Positions 40,078-48,963 of a stretch of 53,673 bases of DNA are shown in pieces (positions within the stretch are counted from its first letter, which is position 1; the number at the start of each line of letters is the position of its first letter). The notes under the pieces are model-generated. The model did no database searches and had not been told where the DNA came from. It saw nothing but the letters and a program-made list of their open reading frames with translations. This stretch comes from Exiguobacterium sp. (lineage in GTDB: Bacteria > Bacillota > Bacilli > Exiguobacteriales > Exiguobacteriaceae). The position numbers and the translations under genes are program-made. The stretch covers positions 1 through 53,673 of the forward strand of contig NZ_JAFIFD010000018.1 in NCBI RefSeq assembly GCF_020832205.1, given 5' to 3'.

Positions 40078-40994
40078 GACAACGGGTGACGTGTACGGTG
40101 CACTTCATACAACAGAAGTGCGGCCGCGACCGAGGCGTTGAGCGATGTGACATGACCGACCATCGGCATGTGGACGAGGAAATCACACGTCTCACGCACG
40201 AGTCGGCTCATCCCTTTGCCTTCGCTTCCGATGACGACGACGAGCGGCATGTTGCCGTCTAGGCGCCGATAGTCCTGACTCTCACTCGCGTCGGTCCCGA
40301 CGACCCAAAGTCCTTTTTCTTTCAGTTCTTCGAGCGTGCGCGTCAAGTTCGTCACGCGGGCGACCGGGATGTATTCAATCGCACCTGTCGACGACTTGGC
40401 GACGGTTTGTGTCAACCCGACCGACCGGCGTTTCGGGATGATGACCCCATGAGCCCCGACAGCGTCAGCCGTCCGTAAGATCGATCCTAAGTTGTGAGGG
40501 TCTTCTAATTCGTCGAGCAAAATAAAGAGCGGTGTCTCGCCTTTTGATTCGGCGAGCGCGAACATATCCTCAATCGACTTATACTCGTAAGCCGCGACGG
40601 CCGCGACGACACCTTGGTGGTGTTCACTGCCGGCCATCTTCTCGAGCTTCGTTTTCGGGACGAACGACACTTGGACAGACGCCTCGTTCGCCATCGCGAT
40701 GATTTGGGCGAGCGGTCCTTTTTGTTGGCCTTCCATGATGAAGACCTTGTTCATATCCCGCCCGCTGCGGAGTGCCTCTATGACCGGGTTCCGCCCATAG
40801 AGGAAATCGATGCCTTCTTCAAGGACGTCGACTTCTTGATAGTCCGGGCGTTCCGGTTTCTGACGATGCGGACGGTCTCCCCGGTCATTTCTTGGACGGT
40901 CGAACGAACGTTTTTCGTTCGCTCGTCCTCCGTCATGTCGTTTCGGGTTGCTCGGTTTCGAGCCATATGAACGCTTGTTCGATGAGTTCTTCAA
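40074..40994 (-). CDS. rlmB: 23S rRNA 2'-O-ribose methyltransferase, RlmB/TrmH family
   Basis: 306 residues from a TTG with AAGAAGGG six bases upstream; a TTG twelve codons earlier is possible. A low-complexity basic tail of about 55 residues rich in Arg, Lys, Asn, Asp and Pro precedes the catalytic part. That part has an rRNA-binding 'FLYGRNPVIEALRSGRDMNK' region and a SPOUT domain with 'LDELEDPHNLGSILRTADAV', 'VIGSEGKGMSRLVRETCDF' and 'SLNASVAAALLLYEVHR', the trefoil-knot SAM site. E. coli RlmB methylates G2251 of 23S rRNA. The gene overlaps the 3' end of mrnC by about 60 bases and rae1 by four. Confidence 0.93.
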   Translation of the reverse strand: MKNSSNKRSYGSKPSNPKRHDGGRANEKRSFDRPRNDRGDRPHRQKPERPDYQEVDVLEEGIDFLYGRNPVIEALRSGRDMNKVFIMEGQQKGPLAQIIAMANEASVQVSFVPKTKLEKMAGSEHHQGVVAAVAAYEYKSIEDMFALAESKGETPLFILLDELEDPHNLGSILRTADAVGAHGVIIPKRRSVGLTQTVAKSSTGAIEYIPVARVTNLTRTLEELKEKGLWVVGTDASESQDYRRLDGNMPLVVVIGSEGKGMSRLVRETCDFLVHMPMVGHVTSLNASVAAALLLYEVHRTRHPLS

Positions 40995-41340
40995 GACGAT
41001 CCCTTCTTTCTGTAAGGTATGTGTAACCAATCAATGCCTCAAACGCGGTCGAATAACGATACGTGTGGACGTCAGTCCGCTTCGGGATCGACCCCGATTT
41101 GGCGTTTCGCCCACGACGAACGACCGCCTGTTCTTCTTCCGACAGGATGCCCGTCTCGAGCCAATGGGTGACGACTCCCGCCTGGGCGGAGGCGTTCACA
41201 TATCGGACGGCCCCGCGATGCAAATCGTTCGGTCTTGTCAAACCGCGTTCGAGCAGCCGTTTCCGAACCGCCATCTCATAGACGACATCGCCCATATACG
41301 CAAGGGCGAGGGCGTTCAGTTGGGACGGGTTCAAACTCAT
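40933..41340 (-). CDS. mrnC: Mini-ribonuclease 3
   Basis: 135 residues from an ATG overlapping the cysS stop (ATGA); a GTG four codons earlier is an alternative. It is an RNase III catalytic domain without the double-stranded RNA-binding domain: '[20 protein letters not shown]' holds the catalytic Asp, and '[20 protein letters not shown]' with '[20 protein letters not shown]' the second Glu/Asp site. In B. subtilis it matures the ends of 23S rRNA, with L3 as activator. Neighbours are cysS and rlmB, the usual Firmicutes arrangement. Confidence 0.95.
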   Translation of the reverse strand: MSLNPSQLNALALAYMGDVVYEMAVRKRLLERGLTRPNDLHRGAVRYVNASAQAGVVTHWLETGILSEEEQAVVRRGRNAKSGSIPKRTDVHTYRYSTAFEALIGYTYLTERRDRLEELIEQAFIWLETEQPETT

Positions 41341-42734
41341 ACGCGTTTCCACCGCACACCTTGCGCCGTATCCTCGAGCTGAATGTTCTGTTGTTTCAAC
41401 ATGTCACGAATCTCATCGGCCCGCGCGAAGTTGCGTTCGGCCCGGGCTGTGTTCCGCTCTTGAATCAATTGATCGATTTCCGCGTCGAGTAATCCTTTTT
41501 CTTCCGAGAGCGTCAAACCGAGAACGCCCGTCAACTCATCGAACAAGGCAATCACATGTTGGAGCGTTGTTTTCGAGACGTGGTCTGCCTTCGCATAAAT
41601 ATTGGCTTCTTTCGCCAAGTCGAATAGCACGGTGACGGCGTTCGCCGTATTGATATCATCATCCATCGCTTCGATGAACGCCGACTTGATGCCGGTCAAC
41701 TTCCGTTCCATCGCCTCGCTCGGCTCTTCTAGCCCGACCGTCACCGACAACCGGTACTCGACGTTATGGTACGCTTCTTTAATGCGGTCCCATCCGTTCG
41801 CGGCTTGGCTGATCAGCTCACGGCTGTAGTTGATTGGGTGGCGATAATGGACCGACAACATGAAGAAGCGGAGCACCATCGCATCGACTTCTTTCAACGC
41901 TTCATGGACGAGCAAGAAGTTCCCGAGTGACTTCGACATCTTTTCGTTCTCAATGTTGATGAACCCGTTATGAAGCCAGTAGTTGGCAAACTTCGTATGG
42001 TTGCATGCTTCTGATTGGGCAATCTCATTCTCATGGTGCGGGAATTTGAGGTCGTGCCCGCCTGCGTGAATGTCGATCGTCTTCCCGAGGTGCTTCTTCG
42101 CCATGGCGGAACATTCGATATGCCAACCCGGACGCCCTTGACCCCACGGACTCTCCCACGCTGGCTCTCCTGGCTTCGCGGCTTTCCACAAGACGAAGTC
42201 GAGCGGGTCTTCTTTCTTCTCGCCGACGTCGACACGCGATCCGGCCCGTAAATCTTCAATCGACTGTTGACTCAATTTGCCGTACTCTTCGAACTTACGT
42301 GTCCGGAAGTAGACGTCACCTTCCGAGGCGTAAGCGTAACCTTCCGTCTCTAAGTTCTGGATGAAGTCGATGATGTCTTCCATCGTGTCGGTGACGCGCG
42401 GATGCACATCCGCCGGTTGGACGTTGAGCGCACCCGTATCGGCCAAATATGCCTCGATATAACGGTTCGTCAACGTCGTGACATCTTCCCCGAGCTCGTT
42501 CGCCGCTCGAATGATTTTATCGTCGACGTCCGTGAAGTTTAAAACGTACTTCACGTCATAGCCTCGGTATGTCAAATAGCGACGGACCGTGTCAAATGCG
42601 ATTGCCGGACGGGCGTTCCCGACGTGGATGTAGTTGTAGACGGTCGGTCCGCACACGTACATCGATACTTTCCCCGGCACGATTGGAACGAACGGTTCTT
42701 TCTTATTCGTGAGGCTGTTGTAAAACTGAATCAT
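41337..42734 (-). CDS. cysS: Cysteinyl-tRNA synthetase
   Basis: 465 residues from ATG '[15 protein letters not shown]', with GGAGGAG seven bases upstream. Class I motifs: HIGH-type '[17 protein letters not shown]' and KMSKS in '[16 protein letters not shown]'. Zinc ligands are visible at 'YVCGPTVYN', 'GWHIECSAM' and the '[18 protein letters not shown]' block. It charges tRNA-Cys. The start lies inside the 3' end of cysE (32-base overlap), so both are controlled by the upstream cysteine T-box. Confidence 0.98.
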   Translation of the reverse strand: MIQFYNSLTNKKEPFVPIVPGKVSMYVCGPTVYNYIHVGNARPAIAFDTVRRYLTYRGYDVKYVLNFTDVDDKIIRAANELGEDVTTLTNRYIEAYLADTGALNVQPADVHPRVTDTMEDIIDFIQNLETEGYAYASEGDVYFRTRKFEEYGKLSQQSIEDLRAGSRVDVGEKKEDPLDFVLWKAAKPGEPAWESPWGQGRPGWHIECSAMAKKHLGKTIDIHAGGHDLKFPHHENEIAQSEACNHTKFANYWLHNGFINIENEKMSKSLGNFLLVHEALKEVDAMVLRFFMLSVHYRHPINYSRELISQAANGWDRIKEAYHNVEYRLSVTVGLEEPSEAMERKLTGIKSAFIEAMDDDINTANAVTVLFDLAKEANIYAKADHVSKTTLQHVIALFDELTGVLGLTLSEEKGLLDAEIDQLIQERNTARAERNFARADEIRDMLKQQNIQLEDTAQGVRWKRV

Positions 42735-43392
42735 GTGTCTTCTCCTCCATCCGTTTCTCAAGTGAAGCTAGCTTTCGTTGAAGATCGGCTACCGCGTTCT
42801 CTAACCGTTCCTGGCATTCACGATCCGGATCCGGGAAACGATGATCGAGGTCGTGTTGTTTGACCCGCTCTCCATTGCGAATGACGACCCTTCCTGGAAT
42901 CCCGACGACGGTCGAATCGGACGGGACGTCTTTTAAGACGACGGAGCTCGCCCCGATTTTGACGCAATCGCCAATCGTGATGTTTCCGAGCACTTTCGCC
43001 CCAGCCGAGATCAACACGTCATTTCCGATCGTCGGGTGACGCTTGCCCTTCTCTTTACCAGTTCCGCCTAACGTCACCCCTTGATAAATCGTGACATTGT
43101 TGCCGATAATCGCCGTTTCACCGATGACGATGCCGAACCCGTGGTCGATAAACAGGCCTTCGCCGATGACCGCACCCGGATGAATCTCGATTCCGGTCAC
43201 CCAACGGCTCGTTTGAGCAATCAATTTCGCCAATAGTTTGACGTCACGTGCCCAGAGCCCGTGCGCAATCCGATGCGCCCAAAGCGCATGCAGGCCCGGA
43301 TACGTCAAGATGACCTCTGCTTTCGAGCGGGCAGCCGGATCGAGCTCGAGCACGTTCCGGATATCTGCTCGTACACTTTTCCAAAATCCCAT
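42703..43392 (-). CDS. cysE: Serine O-acetyltransferase
   Basis: 229 residues from ATG '[20 protein letters not shown]' with AAGGAG seven bases upstream; a TTG start ten codons earlier lies in the T-box terminator tail and is rejected. Left-handed beta-helix hexapeptide repeats include '[20 protein letters not shown]', '[20 protein letters not shown]' and '[20 protein letters not shown]'; the catalytic His lies in the 'FIDHG' motif. It forms O-acetylserine, the acceptor for cysteine synthesis. It is controlled by a cysteine-specific T-box together with cysS, linking cysteine supply with tRNA-Cys charging. Confidence 0.98.
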   Translation of the reverse strand: MGFWKSVRADIRNVLELDPAARSKAEVILTYPGLHALWAHRIAHGLWARDVKLLAKLIAQTSRWVTGIEIHPGAVIGEGLFIDHGFGIVIGETAIIGNNVTIYQGVTLGGTGKEKGKRHPTIGNDVLISAGAKVLGNITIGDCVKIGASSVVLKDVPSDSTVVGIPGRVVIRNGERVKQHDLDHRFPDPDRECQERLENAVADLQRKLASLEKRMEEKTHDSVLQQPHE

Positions 43393-43414
43393 AATTGTTC
43401 TCCTTTTCCATATC

Positions 43415-43453
43415 AAAAACAAAGACGCCCCTGTGCCAAGGCACAGAGACGCC
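43415..43453 (-). terminator. T-box terminator before cysE
   Basis: A 14-pair stem with three wobbles (43440-43453 with 43424-43437, loop TT) is followed on the minus strand by TTTGTTTTT. It is the regulated terminator that competes with the antiterminator formed by GTGGAACCGCG. Confidence 0.93.
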
Positions 43454-43640
43454 GTAAGCGCGGTTCCACTCTGTTTGGGAAAGTTCCCCTCTCAAGTCTC
43501 GTTAACGCCGAGTCGCGGTCCCGACTACGTATCGCCGGAACGGCTCCGAGGTGCACTTCGACGGGGGACGCTTCTAGAACTTCCAGCCTAGGTTCTAATC
43601 TCTGTAAAGTGTCAATCCGCTTACTTTCCTCATCATTGCC
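43415..43640 (-). promoter_or_regulatory. T-box riboswitch leader, specificity cysteine
   Basis: The gap between gltX and cysE carries the T-box features on the minus strand: 'AATGATGAGGAAAGTAAGC' at the 5' side of stem I, an 'ACAGAGATTAG' AG-bulge region, a specifier TGC (Cys, 43555-43553) followed by A in 'GAAGTGCACC', and the T-box sequence GTGGAACCGCG (43469-43459). Uncharged tRNA-Cys would stabilise the antiterminator and allow cysE-cysS transcription. There is no room for a promoter between gltX and the leader, so it senses read-through from gltX. Confidence 0.95.
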
Positions 43641-43641
43641 T

Positions 43642-45096
43642 TTAAGCTAATAAAGTTGAGAGACGTGCCAATACACGCTCTTTGCCAATCAATGCGATTG
43701 CATTTGGAAGCTCTGGCCCGTGCGTCTGCCCTGTCGTCGCGACACGGATCGGCATGAACAAGTTCTTCCCTTTTTGACCTGTCGCTTTTTGCGTGGCTTT
43801 CGTCGCCGCTTTGACTGCTTCAGGTGTGAAATCTTCGATGGCCTCGAGTTGCGTCTTGAACTCGGCGAGGACGCTCGGTACGCTTTCCCCAGCAAGGACC
43901 GCGTTCGCTTCTTCGTCGTACTCGACTTCATCTTTAAAGAACAAGTCTGTCAACGCCACGATTTCAGCACCGTGTGTCATCTGTTCCTTATAAAGAGCGA
44001 TGAGCGCCGTAGCCCAGTCGGCTTCTTCCATAGACAACGCCTCTGGTAAACGTCCCGCTTCTTGTAAGAATGGTAAACTGAGTGCCACCACTTCGTCAAG
44101 CGAAGCATGCTTCATGTAGACGCTGTTGATCCACGCGAGCTTTTGTTGGTCGAAGACAGCCGGGCTCTTCGAGAGACGACCGGCGTCGAACATCTCGATG
44201 AACTGTTCTTTCGTGAAGATTTCTTCTTCTCCGACCGGAGACCAGCCGAGAAGTGAGATGAAGTTGAACAAGGCACCCGGAAGGTAACCGAGGTCAGCGT
44301 ACTGTTCAATGAACTGGATGATCGACTCATCGCGCTTCGACAACTTCTTATGGTTTTCGTTATAGATGAGTGTCATATGACCAAACGCCGGATACTCCCA
44401 TCCGAGCGCATCGTACACCATCATTTGCTTCGGTGTATTGGCGATATGGTCGTCTCCACGTAACACGTGGCTGATTTTCATCAAATGATCGTCGACGACG
44501 ACGGCAAAGTTATATGTCGGGATCCCGTCCTGCTTGACGATGACCCAGTCTCCGAAGTCTTTCGATTCGAATGAGACGTCACCTTTGACGACATCTGTCC
44601 ATTTGTACGTGACGCCTTCAGGCACACGGATGCGGATCGACGGTTTGCGGCCTTCTGCTTCGAACGCTGCCTGTTCGTCCTCGCTCAAATCACGATGCGC
44701 GCCCGAGTAGCGTGGAGCTTCACCGCGAGCGATTTGGGCTTCGCGTTCAGCTTCCAACTCTTCAGACGTCATGTAGCATTTATAAGCAAGGCCTTTCTCC
44801 ATCAACTCGTTCACATGCTTGTTGTAGAGGTCAAGTCGCTCCATTTGGAAGTATGGACCGTAGTCGCCACCGCGACCTGGACCTTCGTCCCAATCGATCC
44901 CGAGCCATTCGAGATATTTCATCTGGCTTTCAACGCCGTTTTCGACGTTCCGCTTTTGGTCGGTGTCCTCGATTCGTAAGATCATCTTCCCGCCGGCGTG
45001 GCGAGCATATAAATAATTGAATAGCGCGGTCCGGGCGTTCCCGATATGAAGGTGACCCGTCGGACTTGGCGCATAGCGTACACGCACTTCACTCAT
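43642..45096 (-). CDS. gltX: Glutamyl-tRNA synthetase
   Basis: 484 residues. HIGH motif in '[20 protein letters not shown]', '[18 protein letters not shown]' and KLSKR in '[15 protein letters not shown]' are intact. In most Bacilli this enzyme charges both tRNA-Glu and tRNA-Gln, the latter corrected by GatCAB amidotransferase. It follows ispF by about 48 bases with a possible extended -10 promoter, and its transcript runs into the cysteine T-box. Confidence 0.98.
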   Translation of the reverse strand: MSEVRVRYAPSPTGHLHIGNARTALFNYLYARHAGGKMILRIEDTDQKRNVENGVESQMKYLEWLGIDWDEGPGRGGDYGPYFQMERLDLYNKHVNELMEKGLAYKCYMTSEELEAEREAQIARGEAPRYSGAHRDLSEDEQAAFEAEGRKPSIRIRVPEGVTYKWTDVVKGDVSFESKDFGDWVIVKQDGIPTYNFAVVVDDHLMKISHVLRGDDHIANTPKQMMVYDALGWEYPAFGHMTLIYNENHKKLSKRDESIIQFIEQYADLGYLPGALFNFISLLGWSPVGEEEIFTKEQFIEMFDAGRLSKSPAVFDQQKLAWINSVYMKHASLDEVVALSLPFLQEAGRLPEALSMEEADWATALIALYKEQMTHGAEIVALTDLFFKDEVEYDEEANAVLAGESVPSVLAEFKTQLEAIEDFTPEAVKAATKATQKATGQKGKNLFMPIRVATTGQTHGPELPNAIALIGKERVLARLSTLLA

Positions 45097-45129
45097 ACTA
45101 TTTCCACCTTTCTTCTCTTCTGCCCAAAT

Positions 45130-45138
45130 AGTATACCA
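45130..45138 (-). promoter_or_regulatory. Possible extended -10 promoter for gltX
   Basis: On the minus strand TGGTATACT fits an extended -10 (TG-N-TATACT) in the short ispF-gltX gap; no proper -35 at 17 bases is visible, although TTGACA occurs seven bases upstream at the wrong spacing. Confidence 0.45.
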
Positions 45139-45144
45139 CTTTTG

Positions 45145-45618
45145 TCAAGCGCGGTTGAGCAGGATGACCGCCTGGGCGGCAATTCCTTCTTCACGTCCTG
45201 TGAACCCGAGCTTTTCAGTCGTCGTCGCTTTGACGTTCACTTGACTGATGTCAGCCTCGAGTAGCTCAGCGATGACCGCTCGCATGTCGTCGATATAAGG
45301 ACGAAGCTTGGGCCGCTGGGCCATGACCGTCGCATCGACGTTCCCGAGCACGTACCCTTCCGCTTTCACGAGTTGCCAGACGTGCTGAAGCAACACTTTA
45401 GAATCTGCGTCCTTGAACGCCGGGTCGGTATCCGGGAAGTGTTTTCCGATGTCTCCTGCCGCGATGGCCCCGAGTGCCGCATCGGCAATCGTGTGTAGCA
45501 ACACGTCCGCATCGGAGTGACCGAGCAAACCACGGTCATGCGGGATCTCAATTCCCCCTAAAATGAGCGGCCGCCCTTCGGCGAACGCATGCACATCAAA
45601 TCCTTGTCCGATTCTCAT
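45145..45618 (-). CDS. ispF: 2-C-methyl-D-erythritol 2,4-cyclodiphosphate synthase
   Basis: 157 residues. Metal ligands '[12 protein letters not shown]' (Asp8, His10) and '[18 protein letters not shown]', and substrate loop '[20 protein letters not shown]' are conserved. It makes the cyclic diphosphate intermediate of the MEP isoprenoid pathway. The start overlaps the ispD stop by four bases (ATGA), so the two consecutive pathway enzymes are co-translated. Confidence 0.97.
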   Translation of the reverse strand: MRIGQGFDVHAFAEGRPLILGGIEIPHDRGLLGHSDADVLLHTIADAALGAIAAGDIGKHFPDTDPAFKDADSKVLLQHVWQLVKAEGYVLGNVDATVMAQRPKLRPYIDDMRAVIAELLEADISQVNVKATTTEKLGFTGREEGIAAQAVILLNRA

Positions 45619-46295
45619 CGATAGTCCTCCTTCGTCAAGATCGCTTCGCCAAACAATAAATCTTCAGGCGTCGTCATTTTAATGTTGTGATAGTTTCCTT
45701 GGATGACCGTCACTTCTTTACCGGCCCATTCGAACAGGCTCGCATCATCGGTACCGACGACGTGAGCGGTTTTCGCTTGGTCGTGAATCGCCCGAATCTC
45801 AGCCACCGGAAACGCTTGCGGTGTTTGCGCCAACCAGAGCGTCTCGCGGGGAACGGTTTGTTGAATCGTTCCGGCCGCCACTTGTTTAACGGTGTCTTTC
45901 ACTGGGACGGCCAAAATGGCCCCGGTCGTCTGAGCCGCTTCTGCCACTTCATGCAACTGACTGAGGCGCACGAACGGCCGAGCCCCGTCATGGATCAACA
46001 CGACCCCATCTGCGTCGACGGCGTGCAGCCCTGCCCGTACACTTTCTTGCCGTTCTTTCCCGCCCGTCACATACGCGATAGGCGTCGTAATATGACCGAG
46101 CACCGATTTGAACCATTGCGCTTCTTCCGGACGAATCGCCAATACGATCTTGTAGCACCATGGGTCACGGGCGAACGCCTCGACCGTCCAGACGATGATC
46201 GGTTTCCCGCGAAGTGCCAGCCTCAATTTGTTTTCATTCGCACCCATCCGTTTGCCTTGTCCGGCAGCCGGCATGACGACTGAATAACGTACCAT
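45615..46295 (-). CDS. ispD: 2-C-methyl-D-erythritol 4-phosphate cytidylyltransferase
   Basis: 226 residues. CTP-binding N-terminus '[20 protein letters not shown]', '[16 protein letters not shown]', '[10 protein letters not shown]' and '[17 protein letters not shown]' are family signatures. The enzyme converts MEP to CDP-methylerythritol. It follows the PIN/TRAM protein gene across a hairpin and overlaps ispF. Confidence 0.97.
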   Translation of the reverse strand: MVRYSVVMPAAGQGKRMGANENKLRLALRGKPIIVWTVEAFARDPWCYKIVLAIRPEEAQWFKSVLGHITTPIAYVTGGKERQESVRAGLHAVDADGVVLIHDGARPFVRLSQLHEVAEAAQTTGAILAVPVKDTVKQVAAGTIQQTVPRETLWLAQTPQAFPVAEIRAIHDQAKTAHVVGTDDASLFEWAGKEVTVIQGNYHNIKMTTPEDLLFGEAILTKEDYR

Positions 46296-46313
46296 GTTGA
46301 TTCACCTCTCTTC

Positions 46314-46350
46314 GTGAAAAAAGAGAGCGCGAACGCATCTCTTTTTTCAC
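46314..46350 (-). terminator. Inverted repeat between the PIN/TRAM gene and ispD
   Basis: A perfect 13-pair repeat (46338-46350 with 46314-46326) with an 11-base GC-rich loop lies just after the upstream stop codon. Its 3' arm contains TTTTTT, so it can act as an intrinsic terminator with the U-run in the stem, lowering read-through to ispD. Confidence 0.6.
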
Positions 46351-46352
46351 AG

Positions 46353-47417
46353 TTATTCAGGACGAGCAAAAATCATTCGACCTGCCGAGGTCTGAAGTAC
46401 ACTCGTCACGACGACCGGTAACGTCTTCGAGATGAGTTTGCGTCCCCCTTCGACGACGACCATCGTCCCGTCTTCGAGGTAGGCGACTCCTTGATTTTGT
46501 TCTTTTCCTTCTTTAATGACCGTAACGACCATCTCTTCTCCCGGGATGACAATTTGTTTCACCGAGTTGGCTAAGTCGTTGATGTTCAAGACCGGGACGT
46601 TCCGGACTTCACACACTTTGTTCAAGTTGTAGTCGTTCGTGACGACGATGCCGTTCTTAAGTTCAGCCAGTTTGATCAACTTGATGTCGACTTCCGCCAC
46701 ATCTTCAAAGTCGCCATCATAAATTTCGACTTCGATGCGGTCGTTGCCTTGTAACTCTTTTAAAATGTCGAGACCGCGACGGCCACGATTTCGCTTCAAC
46801 GTATCCGACGAGTCAGCGATATATTGCAGCTCACCGATGACGAATTGCGGGACGATGAGCGTCCCTTCGATGAACCCTGTCTTCGCAATATCGGCAATCC
46901 GGCCGTCAATGATGACGCTCGTATCCAATATTTTATCGTTTGAACGACGAACCGGCTCTGCAGCAGGCTTCTCGCGCTCACTTTTCACGAACAACTTGAT
47001 CCATTCGTTCCGCTTACGATACCCGACGGCAAATCCAAAATAGCCGAACAAGGCGGTCACGAAAATTGGAACGATTTTACTAAGCAAGAATATGTTCGTA
47101 ACTTCGAGCGAGACGCTGATCAAAAAGGCGATCAATAGACCGATGATCAATCCGATAGAGCCAAATAAAATATCCCCGACCGGCAACCGGACTAGACGTT
47201 CTTCAACAAAACGGATAAATTTCACGACCCCATCGGTTAAGAATAAACTGAGAATGAAGAAGATAAGTCCACCAATCAAACTAGCTACGTATGGAATCGT
47301 CAACCATGCGGGTACGTTCACACCGAGGTCTCCGAGAAGAAACATCGCTTCAATAATCCCGAACCATCCAACGACGAGTCCGATCAAAATAAATCCGATT
47401 CGCACTGCAATCTTCAC
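46353..47417 (-). CDS. PIN and TRAM domain membrane protein (YacL family)
   Basis: 354 residues from a GTG with GGAGGT seven bases upstream. Four membrane helices (about 5-28, 38-62, 82-105, 110-133) are followed by a PIN nuclease domain with acidic residues in 'ILDTSVIIDGRIAD', 'LIVPQFVIGELQYIAD' and 'GIVVTNDYNLNKV', then a C-terminal TRAM domain ('GEEMVVTVIKEGKEQNQGVA'). PIN domains are metal-dependent ribonucleases and TRAM binds RNA, so it may be a membrane-anchored RNase; its substrate is not established to my knowledge. In B. subtilis disA lies between radA and this gene; here it is absent. Confidence 0.9.
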   Translation of the reverse strand: MKIAVRIGFILIGLVVGWFGIIEAMFLLGDLGVNVPAWLTIPYVASLIGGLIFFILSLFLTDGVVKFIRFVEERLVRLPVGDILFGSIGLIIGLLIAFLISVSLEVTNIFLLSKIVPIFVTALFGYFGFAVGYRKRNEWIKLFVKSEREKPAAEPVRRSNDKILDTSVIIDGRIADIAKTGFIEGTLIVPQFVIGELQYIADSSDTLKRNRGRRGLDILKELQGNDRIEVEIYDGDFEDVAEVDIKLIKLAELKNGIVVTNDYNLNKVCEVRNVPVLNINDLANSVKQIVIPGEEMVVTVIKEGKEQNQGVAYLEDGTMVVVEGGRKLISKTLPVVVTSVLQTSAGRMIFARPE

Positions 47418-47532
47418 TCATTCCACCTCCTTTTCTTTTGAATTTAAATTTCAAAAAAATAACACTTTCATTGTAACACGGTTTTTTTGAAAGCGTTCGT
47501 TACAAAGCGTTAAAAACTGCCGGAGGCGCCCG

Positions 47533-48909
47533 TTAGAACGGGATGGTGAGCTGAAGCGCCTCATCGACAGTGCTGACTCCAACGACGTCGATCCCGGATG
47601 GGGCCGTCCAGCCCCCGAGATTGTTTTTCGGGATGATGGCTCGTGTGAATCCGAGCTTGGCCGCTTCGGCGACACGCTGCTCGATTCGTGAGACACGGCG
47701 GACTTCACCGGTCAAACCGACTTCCCCGATACAAACATCGGTCGGTCGGGTCGGTCGGTCCCGGAAACTCGAAGCAATGGAAACGCAAATCGCCAAGTCG
47801 ATCGCCGGTTCATCTAGTTTGACACCGCCGGCTGCTTTTAAATAGGCGTCTTGCGTTTGAAGCAACAGTCCCGAACGTTTTTCGAGAACGGCCATGAGCA
47901 ACGCGACGCGGTTTTGGTCAATCCCCGTCGCCATCCGCCGCGGGTTTCCGAATGAGGTCGGGGAGATGAGCGCTTGCAGTTCGACGAGCACCGTCCTCGT
48001 CCCTTCCATCGAGGCAACCACCGTCGAACCCGATACGCCGGCTGTCCGTTCTTCTAAAAAGATTTCCGAAGGGTTGAGCACTTCCTCGAGCCCGCTCTCT
48101 TTCATCTCAAAGATGCCAATCTCATTCGTCGACCCGAACCGGTTTTTGACAGCCCGTAAAATCCGGAACGTATGATGACGTTCACCTTCAAAGTAAAGGA
48201 CGGCATCAACCATGTGTTCGAGCAAACGCGGGCCGGCAATCGACCCTTGTTTCGTCACATGTCCGACGATAAAGACAGCGACGCCCCGTGTCTTGGCGAT
48301 CTTCATCAACGCCGCGGTACATTCCCGTACTTGGGCGACACTGCCCGGCGCCGACTGGATCTCGTCCATATAGACCGTTTGAATCGAGTCGATAATGACG
48401 AATCCAGGTTTTTCTTCATCAATGACTCGCTCAATCATCAACATGTCGGTCTCGGCGAGCACATATAAATCCTGCGTCGGTAAGCCAAGCCGTTCAGCAC
48501 GAAGCTTCGTCTGTTTGAGCGATTCCTCACCTGAAATGTAGAGCACTTTTCGGCCGCTATGGGCCAAGTGTGCGCTCACTTGGAGCAAAATCGTCGACTT
48601 CCCGATTCCCGGGTCGCCTCCGACAAGGACGAGCGAGCCAGGAACGATCCCGCCTCCAAGCACACGGTCGAACTCTTGACTGTTCGTATGGACGCGCGTC
48701 TCTTCTTGCGAGACGACGTCCGCGAGACGTTCCGGTTTCAACTGCCTCGATGAACTATGGACGAACGCAGCCCCTCGCTTCGCCTTCTTCTCTTCGACGA
48801 ACTCTTCCACGAGCGTGTTCCATTCGTTACACCCTGGGCAACGCCCCATCCATTTGGCGGATTCATAGCCACAAGATTGACATACATATTTCGTTTTAAG
48901 TTTAGCCAT
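47533..48909 (-). CDS. radA: DNA repair protein RadA (Sms)
   Basis: 458 residues. A four-cysteine zinc finger (Cys10, Cys13, Cys24, Cys27), RecA-like ATPase with Walker [10 protein letters not shown] (98-106), the RadA-specific '[18 protein letters not shown]' KNRFG motif and a C-terminal Lon-protease-like domain lacking proteolytic activity. RadA is a helicase that assists recombination and, in Firmicutes, transformation. It follows clpC across a terminator, so it likely depends on read-through or an unseen promoter. Confidence 0.97.
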   Translation of the reverse strand: MAKLKTKYVCQSCGYESAKWMGRCPGCNEWNTLVEEFVEEKKAKRGAAFVHSSSRQLKPERLADVVSQEETRVHTNSQEFDRVLGGGIVPGSLVLVGGDPGIGKSTILLQVSAHLAHSGRKVLYISGEESLKQTKLRAERLGLPTQDLYVLAETDMLMIERVIDEEKPGFVIIDSIQTVYMDEIQSAPGSVAQVRECTAALMKIAKTRGVAVFIVGHVTKQGSIAGPRLLEHMVDAVLYFEGERHHTFRILRAVKNRFGSTNEIGIFEMKESGLEEVLNPSEIFLEERTAGVSGSTVVASMEGTRTVLVELQALISPTSFGNPRRMATGIDQNRVALLMAVLEKRSGLLLQTQDAYLKAAGGVKLDEPAIDLAICVSIASSFRDRPTRPTDVCIGEVGLTGEVRRVSRIEQRVAEAAKLGFTRAIIPKNNLGGWTAPSGIDVVGVSTVDEALQLTIPF

Positions 48910-48926
48910 ATGCGTTCCTTTCTGTT

Positions 48927-48958
48927 TAAAAAAGCCCCCTCATAGGAGAGAGGGGGCT
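48927..48958 (-). terminator. Intrinsic terminator between clpC and radA
   Basis: On the minus strand AGCCCCCTC pairs perfectly with GAGGGGGCT around an eight-base loop and is followed by TTTTTTAAA. It lies only six bases after the clpC stop and closes the clp operon. Confidence 0.9.
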
Positions 48959-48963
48959 GCGGA

